From the NCBI GenBank assembly GCA_017441045.1, contig JAFSAK010000036.1:1-7284 (forward strand): DNA of 7,284 nt, given 5' to 3'. Each line of letters opens with the position of its first letter. The first letter of the stretch is position 1. The notes under the pieces are model-generated. The model did no database searches, was not told where the DNA came from, and saw only the letters and a program-made list of their open reading frames with translations. Position numbers and translations under genes: made by a program. Below, one piece after another: positions 1-4,696 of the stretch. The stretch is from Clostridia bacterium (GTDB lineage: Bacteria; Bacillota_A; Clostridia; Oscillospirales; Acutalibacteraceae).

Positions 1-824
1 ATAGGATTAATATTAAAGCGGCTTGAACGAAGTTCGCAGAGAACCCCTTCTTCGCTTTCGGTGAAATTAACCCAGATATCAACGCCCTTAACATCGGCCA
101 TAGTGCCAACCATACCGCGAGATACGGAAAATTCATCGGCTCCAAGCTCTGCTATTTCTTCGCGGGTTGTATATATATAAGCAACCTTATTCTCGGTGAA
201 CTTAACTTTAAGGGTGAATTTCGCCTTTAAAAGTTTACTATCAAACTCATCGGAATAAAGGTTTCTGTAAAGCTCATTGGTATCGAAACCCGTTCCAACA
301 AGTTCTGCGGCAAGGCGGAAGGTACGAGGACTTACGCTATCATAACGGAATCTGCCCGAATCGGTAAGCATACCCGTATACAAAGCCAGACCCGCAGTTT
401 CATTAATTTTGAGTCCGCTCTCAACGGCAAATGCAGTAACCATACCGCAACAACTTTCAAAACTGCTATCTACAACCTCAACGTCCGTAAAGGTTTCACA
501 GTATATATGGTGATCAATTCGGGCCGTTTTTGCGGCTAATTTATACCTTTCATCCGATGCAAGAGGCGGTGCCGCAAAATCGAGTAGCAGGCATAAAGCA
601 CTATGGAAAACACTATCGGGAATTTGATCCATAGTGGAATCAGGGAGAAAACCGAAAAATTTCGTAGAATCACCCACGGTATAGACCGTTTTTTCTGGGA
701 AGTTCTCCAAAATAATATTCTTCATACCAATCTGACTACCCATAGCGTCACCGTCTGGACGGCTATGCCTATGAATAATTATGGTATCGTATTCTTTTAT
801 ACAGTCAAGAACCGCTTCAAACAT
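1..824 (-). CDS. nrnA: NrnA-like DHH/DHHA1 phosphodiesterase (oligoribonuclease / pAp phosphatase family), 3' end cut by window
   Basis: The reading frame is open from the ATG at 824-822 to the window edge: 274 codons with no stop, so the C-terminus is missing. DHH motifs seen: HRHSRPDGDAMGSQ (residues 18-31, metal ligands H20, D24, D26), D82 in LLLDF, IDHH (103-106) and TGMLTDSGRF (150-159, D155). The N-terminus closely resembles Bacillus subtilis NrnA (there IILHRHVRPDPDAYGSQ). The start of the DHHA1 domain is visible (VGTMADVKGVDIWVNF, then LRSS), but its GGGH motif lies beyond the edge; about 40 residues are probably missing. The family degrades 2-5 nt RNAs to mononucleotides and can remove the 3'-phosphate of pAp, using Mn2+ in the cytoplasm. 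The start lies 5 nt after the udp stop, with AAGGA 9 nt upstream inside the udp tail, so it should be co-transcribed and translationally coupled. One conserved stretch is altered (ESCCGM at 123-128, where Bacillus has SSVSEM). The family call is firm; the exact substrate is inferred. Confidence 0.9.
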   Translation of the reverse strand, partial: MFEAVLDCIKEYDTIIIHRHSRPDGDAMGSQIGMKNIILENFPEKTVYTVGDSTKFFGFLPDSTMDQIPDSVFHSALCLLLDFAAPPLASDERYKLAAKTARIDHHIYCETFTDVEVVDSSFESCCGMVTAFAVESGLKINETAGLALYTGMLTDSGRFRYDSVSPRTFRLAAELVGTGFDTNELYRNLYSDEFDSKLLKAKFTLKVKFTENKVAYIYTTREEIAELGADEFSVSRGMVGTMADVKGVDIWVNFTESEEGVLCELRSSRFNINP

Positions 825-829
825 AAAAT

Positions 830-1585
830 TTAATCCTTTTTATCCTTTTTTATCATTAGACGAAGGGCCTCAATAGCGGTTTTAATTGCCGCAGAGGTAT
901 CTTCTGTGCGTTCTTTGGGCATACCTGATTTTGCAACCTCTTGATTCCAAACGCAATGGAAAACGGCGCCTGAACGGAGTTTTCTTGCGGCAGAAACAAT
1001 AAAGAGTGTTGCGCCTTCCATTTCGGATGCTAAGCATCCGCCTTTTTTCCAAGCATCCCATTTTGCGAGAAGTTCTGCTGAAGCGGGCATACTTTCGGGG
1101 GCGTGTTGACCGTAAAAACTATCCTTGGCCTGCACTACGCCGATATGATTATCGTAGCCGAGTTTATTTGCGGCTTCATAAAGGGCGCTTGTTACGTGAA
1201 AATCAGCAACCGCGGGAAATTCTATGGGCATATACTCTTTGCTTGTTCCATCCATACGGATAGCGCCCGTTGCAATAATAACATCACCGGGGGCAACATC
1301 AGGTTGCATACCGCCGCAAGTACCCACTCTTATAAAGGTATCTACGCCGATTTTGGCAAGTTCTTCAACACATATAGCGCAAGATGGACCGCCGATACCC
1401 GTTGAGGTAACCAAAACCTTTTCTCCATCCAAGTAACCAAGATAGGAATTATATTCGCGGTTATAACCAACCTGCTTTGCATCATCAAGAAATTCGGCAA
1501 TTTTAGGCACTCTACCTGGGTCACCGGGGATTATGGCGTACTTTGCGCCGTGTTCTTCCGATAGACCTATATGATACTGTGTCAT
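830..1585 (-). CDS. udp: Uridine phosphorylase, nucleoside phosphorylase-I family, S. pyogenes-type subfamily
   Basis: Cytoplasmic enzyme splitting uridine or deoxyuridine with phosphate into uracil and (deoxy)ribose-1-phosphate. From the ATG at 1585 it has 251 residues, usual for the family. Motifs: GDPGR (21-25, phosphate loop), R43, STGIGGPS (61-68), FIRVGT (84-89, R86/T89), EFPAVADF (122-129) and EMEG (188-191, ribose binding, usually EMES). Uracil contacts in the S. pyogenes enzyme are Lys162 and His169; both are present here as K154 and H161 in KDSFYGQH, in place of the E. coli Gln-Glu-Arg. A GTG at 1588 could add one residue: GTG would overlap the cdd stop as GTGA, ATG as TGATG. AAAGGA at 1595-1600 lies 6 nt from GTG and 9 nt from ATG; I prefer ATG. 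The gene takes over uridine made by the preceding cdd. The C-terminus is KKDKKD, encoded by a perfect 9-nt tandem repeat. Function is well supported; broader pyrimidine nucleoside use is possible. Confidence 0.93.
   Translation of the reverse strand: MTQYHIGLSEEHGAKYAIIPGDPGRVPKIAEFLDDAKQVGYNREYNSYLGYLDGEKVLVTSTGIGGPSCAICVEELAKIGVDTFIRVGTCGGMQPDVAPGDVIIATGAIRMDGTSKEYMPIEFPAVADFHVTSALYEAANKLGYDNHIGVVQAKDSFYGQHAPESMPASAELLAKWDAWKKGGCLASEMEGATLFIVSAARKLRSGAVFHCVWNQEVAKSGMPKERTEDTSAAIKTAIEALRLMIKKDKKD
833..850 (-). repeat. 9-nt tandem repeat at the end of udp, duplicating a Shine-Dalgarno-like motif
   Basis: AAAAAGGAT occurs twice in direct succession and encodes the C-terminal KKDKKD of the uridine phosphorylase. 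The second copy supplies the AAGGA (834-838) that lies 9 nt before the nrnA start; the first copy gives another AAGGA 9 nt further upstream. The repeat is in frame and can gain or lose units without a frameshift. Confidence 0.7.
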
Positions 1586-2001
1586 CACAAATCATCCTTT
1601 ACATTTTTCTTAGAAAAACCATAGGGTAATAATTCTTTTAGGGTGAAAGATTTGAAATCGTCATAACCTAAAGCAACTATTACCTCAAAATCATCGCGGC
1701 AGAATTCCGACATTACCTGACGGCAAACACCGCAAGGCATAAACATATCAGTAACATTACCGTTTTTACCGCCTACAATGGCAATTTTGGTAAACTCCCT
1801 TTCCCCCGCGCATATAGCGGTAAAAAAGGCGGTTCTCTCAGCGCAATTTGTGGGGCCATAAGATGAGTTTTCTACATTGCATCCAAGATAAACCTTGCCC
1901 GACTTTGCAAGCAAAGCGGCGCCTACTTTACACTCTGAATAAGGCGAATAGGAATTCTGCATGGCTTCAAAGGCCAATTTAACTAATTCTTTATTATTCA
2001 T
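1585..2001 (-). CDS. cdd: Cytidine deaminase, tetrameric zinc type
   Basis: Hydrolytic deaminase turning cytidine and deoxycytidine into uridine and deoxyuridine in the cytoplasm. The 138-residue length fits the short homotetrameric class found in Bacillus rather than the long dimeric E. coli class. Diagnostic motifs: SPYS (19-22), NVENSS (42-47, ribose recognition), TNCAERTA (51-58, zinc ligand C53 and catalytic proton shuttle E55) and PCGVCRQ (89-95, zinc ligands C90 and C93). Three Cys zinc ligands are typical of the tetrameric form. The ATG overlaps the deoB stop by 4 nt (ATGA), and GGAG at 2010-2013 lies 8 nt upstream, which fixes the start. The stop touches the udp start, so its product goes straight to the next enzyme encoded. 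The residues after about 125 (KKNVKDDL) are a short non-conserved tail. No missing residues seen. Confidence 0.97.
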   Translation of the reverse strand: MNNKELVKLAFEAMQNSYSPYSECKVGAALLAKSGKVYLGCNVENSSYGPTNCAERTAFFTAICAGEREFTKIAIVGGKNGNVTDMFMPCGVCRQVMSEFCRDDFEVIVALGYDDFKSFTLKELLPYGFSKKNVKDDL

Positions 2002-3164
2002 TTTAAAATCTCCGATAAGATACTATCTCCATCAATATCTGCATCCACGCCCAGATACTCGCAAACTGTTTTACCAATAGAACAAAAGCCCTCTTTCGTG
2101 CCGAGGTTTACAGGATTTACGGAATTTCCGTAAATAAGCAGTGGCACATATTCGCGGGAATGATCGGTGCTTACAGTATAAGCGGGATCGCAACCATGGT
2201 CGGCGGTAATAATAAGAATATCCTCCTCTTTTAAGAGGGGTAAAAACTCATCGAGCCAACCATCAAATTCTGTTATGGCGGCGGCGTAACCGTCTACATC
2301 GTTGCGATGGCCGTAAAGCATATCAAAATCAACAAGATTTATAAAGCATAAGCCATTAAAATCCTTTTTGGCATACTCTAAAGATTTTGCCATACCATCG
2401 GTATTACCCGAAGTAAAGATATGCTCACTAATGCCCTTGCCCGCAAAAATATCATATATTTTGCCGACAGCAATGGTATCAAGACCTTTATTTTTAAGAG
2501 AATCGAGCATTGTAGATTTTGGGGGCTCTAAAGAGTAATCATGACGGTTAGAAGTACGGGTATAAACTCCGTTAACCGTTTTAAAAGGACGGGCAATTAC
2601 TCTGCCTACGCCGTGTTCGCCCTTAAGCAATTCTCTTGCAATTTTGCAATACTTATACAAATCCTCTAAAGGCACGACATCCTCGTGAGCGGCTATCTGG
2701 AAAACACTATCGGCAGAGGTATAAACGATAAGGTCACCGCTTTTTACGTGTTCATCGCCGTAATCCTTAATAACCTCTGTTCCCGAATAGGTTTTATTGC
2801 AGATAACTCCCCTGCCTACTCGCTTTGAAAACTCGTTTAGTAAATCCTCGGGGAAACCGTTTGGATACGTTGGCAGAGGTTTTTCGGAAACAATACCTGC
2901 TATTTCCCAGTGACCAATAGTGGTATCCTTGCCCTTTGAGAGTTCTTTGAGTCGGCAAATGGCGGCTGAAGGATTTTTTTCTTTTTCGCCGCATTCTACT
3001 CCGTCTATATTAAAAAGTCCGAGTTTTTTAAGATTATCTGCTTTGAATTTTTTTGATTTGGCAATAGATGCCAAGGTATTAACACCTATATCCCCATAAT
3101 CTGCGCTATCTGGCATTGCGCCTATTCCAAAGCTATCGAGAACGATTAAAAATACTCTTTTCAT
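1998..3164 (-). CDS. deoB: Phosphopentomutase (DeoB), alkaline-phosphatase superfamily
   Basis: Interconverts (deoxy)ribose-1-phosphate and (deoxy)ribose-5-phosphate with two Mn2+ ions, linking the phosphorylases to DeoC and to the pentose phosphate pathway. The 388 residues fit the family (about 390-407). Metal and active-site motifs: LDSFGIGAMPD (9-19, D10), GKDTTIGHWE (78-87, the phosphorylated Thr should be T81 by match to Bacillus cereus T85), YTSADS (148-153, D152), VDFDMLYGHRND (278-289, D281 and H286), TADHG (320-324, D322/H323) and TDHSRE (333-338, H335). The cap domain lies between about residues 95 and 210 by family knowledge. The start is 1 nt after the stop of the purine nucleoside phosphorylase gene (TAATATG). 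I see no strong ribosome binding site there (only AAAGAA), so translation probably depends on coupling to the upstream gene. The 3' end overlaps cdd by 4 nt. All key residues are intact. Confidence 0.97.
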   Translation of the reverse strand: MKRVFLIVLDSFGIGAMPDSADYGDIGVNTLASIAKSKKFKADNLKKLGLFNIDGVECGEKEKNPSAAICRLKELSKGKDTTIGHWEIAGIVSEKPLPTYPNGFPEDLLNEFSKRVGRGVICNKTYSGTEVIKDYGDEHVKSGDLIVYTSADSVFQIAAHEDVVPLEDLYKYCKIARELLKGEHGVGRVIARPFKTVNGVYTRTSNRHDYSLEPPKSTMLDSLKNKGLDTIAVGKIYDIFAGKGISEHIFTSGNTDGMAKSLEYAKKDFNGLCFINLVDFDMLYGHRNDVDGYAAAITEFDGWLDEFLPLLKEEDILIITADHGCDPAYTVSTDHSREYVPLLIYGNSVNPVNLGTKEGFCSIGKTVCEYLGVDADIDGDSILSEILK

Positions 3165-3165
3165 A

Positions 3166-3918
3166 TTATTCTTTGGGCTCTAAATGGGGCAGTTTTTCAT
3201 ATTCTACTGCGCAGTCAAGAGCCAACTCCATCATACTTGTAAAGGTCTTTTCCCTACTGTCTGCATCAAGGGCGGTAAAAGGCGGGAAAAGTATATCTGA
3301 AATGGTGCAAATAGCGAGGGCTCTCATACCGAGGCGCATAGCGGTACAGTAAAGAGCCGCCGCTTCCATTTCAACTGCCAAGCATCCTATTTTGCCCCAA
3401 TTTGATGAGGGAAATGAATCATCATAGAATGTATCCGAAGAATAAAGGTTGCCGATATGGATATTTAGTCCCTTATTATCGGCAATATTTTTAGCGGTAG
3501 AAAGCATATCAAAGTCGCATATAGGAGCTATGGTGCCATTCATATTATACTGCGATGGGAAATTTGAATTGGTGCAAGCGCCCATACCCACAACAATATC
3601 GCGCACCTGAACTTTTTCATTTATAGCGCCCGCCGAGCCGACGCGGATAATATTCTGAACTCCAAAGAATTTATAAAGTTCATAAGAATAAATGCCGATA
3701 GATGGCATACCCATACCGCTTGCCATAACCGATACCTTAACGCCTTTATAGTAGCCCGTATAGCCGTTAACACCGCGAACACCATTAACCAGAACGGCAT
3801 TTTGGAGGAAATTATCTGCTATATATTTGGCTCTCAAAGGGTCACCGGGCATAAGCACGGTTTTACCGAATCCAACCTCGGAACCTTTTAAATCAATATG
3901 AGGAGTCTTGTTTGTCAT
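3166..3918 (-). CDS. deoD: Purine nucleoside phosphorylase, DeoD (hexameric) type
   Basis: Phosphorolysis of purine (deoxy)nucleosides to free base and (deoxy)ribose-1-phosphate, in the cytoplasm. It has 250 residues against about 235-240 in E. coli and Bacillus DeoD. Conserved features: PHI (6-8, H7 reaches the neighbouring subunit's site), [12 protein letters not shown] (23-34), R48, GMGMPS (68-73), IIRVGSAGA (90-98, R92/S95), [12 protein letters not shown] (105-116), VEMEAA (182-187) and SD (207-208) with D208 and R222 matching E. coli D204 and R217, the catalytic pair. The loop between them ([12 protein letters not shown]) differs strongly from the usual HIxTGExTTAEE and is one residue longer, so base preference could differ. 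ATG at 3918 is the only Met before the phosphate loop that keeps PHI. The first 26 nt overlap the end of deoC, and AAGG inside deoC lies about 8 nt upstream. It belongs to the same superfamily as the udp product but is clearly a different subfamily. Confidence 0.94.
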   Translation of the reverse strand: MTNKTPHIDLKGSEVGFGKTVLMPGDPLRAKYIADNFLQNAVLVNGVRGVNGYTGYYKGVKVSVMASGMGMPSIGIYSYELYKFFGVQNIIRVGSAGAINEKVQVRDIVVGMGACTNSNFPSQYNMNGTIAPICDFDMLSTAKNIADNKGLNIHIGNLYSSDTFYDDSFPSSNWGKIGCLAVEMEAAALYCTAMRLGMRALAICTISDILFPPFTALDADSREKTFTSMMELALDCAVEYEKLPHLEPKE

Positions 3919-4582
3919 GCTCTTTACCTTCTTCCATTGCTTTTACGATTTTTACTATTCTGCTAGTCCCCAGACGAGTTGCGCCGATATTTATAAAGTT
4001 TTCGGCATCTTCTATAGATGCGATGCCGCCTGCGGCTTTAATCTGAAGGTGGGGCGCTACATTATCCGCGAAAATCTGAACATCGTGAGGAGTTGCGCCC
4101 GCAGTAGAAAATCCCGTAGAGGTTTTAATGAAATCTGCGCCCGAATCAGATACAATTTTGCACATTTTAATCTTCTCTTCATCGGTGAGAAGGCAGGTTT
4201 CAATAATTACCTTTAATATTTTGTCGTGACAAGCGGCTTTTATTGCCTTGATTTCTTCAAGCAACAGGTCATACTTCTTATCTTTAAGCCAACCGATATT
4301 GATAACCATATCAATTTCATCGGCGCCGTTATTTATAGCATCTTCGGTTTCGGCGCATTTAACGGCAGTAGTAGAATAACCGTTCGGAAAACCGATAACG
4401 GTGCAAATTGCAACCTTTTCGCCAACATATTCCTTGGCTTCCTTAACAAAGGAAGCGGGTATGCAACAAGAAGCGCAGGAATATTTGATACCATCATCAA
4501 GAATTCCCTTAATATCACTCCAAGTAGCCCCTTGAGCTAAAAGAGTATGGTCCACAAAGGAAAGAATTTTTTTAATATCCAT
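3893..4582 (-). CDS. deoC: Deoxyribose-phosphate aldolase (DeoC), class I
   Basis: Cleaves 2-deoxyribose-5-phosphate into acetaldehyde and glyceraldehyde-3-phosphate through a Schiff base, the last step of deoxynucleoside catabolism. The 229 residues match the short bacterial class (Bacillus about 223; E. coli 259). Motifs: VDHTLL (10-15), IGFPNG (63-68), [12 protein letters not shown] (86-97, D91 equals E. coli D102), KVIIETCLL (124-132), DFIKTSTGF (150-158, Schiff-base K153) and IKAAGGI (181-187, K182 equals E. coli K201). It is first in the operon: ATG at 4582 follows a GAGG ribosome binding site 5 nt upstream and a leader of about 45 nt from a sigma-A promoter. The C-terminal coding end ([13 protein letters not shown]) overlaps the next gene by 26 nt. 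All catalytic residues are present, and no alternative function is suggested. Confidence 0.97.
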   Translation of the reverse strand: MDIKKILSFVDHTLLAQGATWSDIKGILDDGIKYSCASCCIPASFVKEAKEYVGEKVAICTVIGFPNGYSTTAVKCAETEDAINNGADEIDMVINIGWLKDKKYDLLLEEIKAIKAACHDKILKVIIETCLLTDEEKIKMCKIVSDSGADFIKTSTGFSTAGATPHDVQIFADNVAPHLQIKAAGGIASIEDAENFINIGATRLGTSRIVKIVKAMEEGKEHDKQDSSY

Positions 4583-4586
4583 AGTA

Positions 4587-4592
4587 ACCTCA
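4587..4592 (-). promoter_or_regulatory. Ribosome binding site of deoC
   Basis: Minus-strand GAGGTT, reading GTGAGGTTACT before ATG, puts a GAGG core 5 nt ahead of the deoC start at 4582. It fits the 16S anti-Shine-Dalgarno and supports this ATG as the start of the first gene of the operon. Confidence 0.75.
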
Positions 4593-4615
4593 CATCCGCT
4601 TATTTAAATTTAGAC

Positions 4616-4633
4616 TTATATATATCTATATAA
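4616..4633. promoter_or_regulatory. AT-rich inverted repeat across the deo start site, possible operator
   Basis: TTATATA and TATATAA form perfect 7-nt arms around a 4-nt centre (TATC on the plus strand). The repeat begins directly downstream of the -10 box and covers the predicted start site near 4627, a classic place for a repressor to bind. As the deo genes of other bacteria are controlled by inducible repressors (DeoR, CytR), an operator is plausible. The arms contain only A and T, so chance symmetry is a real possibility, and no regulator gene is in the window to pair it with. Confidence 0.35.
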
Positions 4634-4662
4634 ATTATACCTGTTTTTAGCATATCAGTCAA
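4634..4662 (-). promoter_or_regulatory. Sigma-A promoter of the deoC-deoD-deoB-cdd-udp-nrnA operon
   Basis: On the minus strand TTGACT (4657-4662, -35, five of six consensus bases) is followed by a 17-nt spacer and TATAAT (4634-4639, perfect -10). Transcription would start near 4627, leaving about 45 nt of leader before deoC. It is the only good promoter in the only intergenic gap, so it probably drives all six genes. The -35 box begins 4 nt after the T-tract of the upstream terminator. I see no catabolite-responsive element (cre) match near it. Confidence 0.85.
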
Positions 4663-4666
4663 CAAC

Positions 4667-4693
4667 AAAAAATCCGCCATCGGCGGATTTTTT
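4667..4693. terminator. Rho-independent terminator after the transglutaminase gene
   Basis: A perfect inverted repeat: AAAAAATCCGCC, a 3-nt loop, and GGCGGATTTTTT. The GC core is CCGCC/GGCGG. On the minus strand the hairpin starts 3 nt after the stop codon of the transglutaminase-like gene and ends in six T, separating that operon from the deo operon. On the plus strand there are seven T (4688-4694), so it could also stop transcripts running the other way, though no plus-strand gene is present here. Confidence 0.9.
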
Positions 4694-4696
4694 TCT

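Noticed and set aside
603..833. Plus-strand 76-codon open frame
   Set aside because: It lies antisense to the 5' half of nrnA, whose DHH motifs are intact on the minus strand. It has no recognisable domain.
1006..1436. Several plus-strand open frames of 70-100 codons
   Set aside because: All are antisense to udp, overlap one another in different frames and show no family motifs.
2794..2994. Minus-strand 66-codon frame inside deoB
   Set aside because: It is in another frame within a fully intact deoB, basic and low in complexity; a shadow of the real gene.
3908..4540. Plus-strand frames of about 100 codons opposite deoC
   Set aside because: They mirror a well-conserved aldolase gene and have no motifs or promoter of their own.
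4583..4633. Riboswitch or attenuator in the deoC leader
   Set aside because: The leader is only about 45 nt, AT-rich, and has no GC stem or terminator before the ribosome binding site; too short for known purine or other riboswitches.
4583..4662. Catabolite-responsive element (cre) near the deo promoter
   Set aside because: No stretch matches the cre consensus with its central CG and flanking TGNAA/ TTNCA-like bases.
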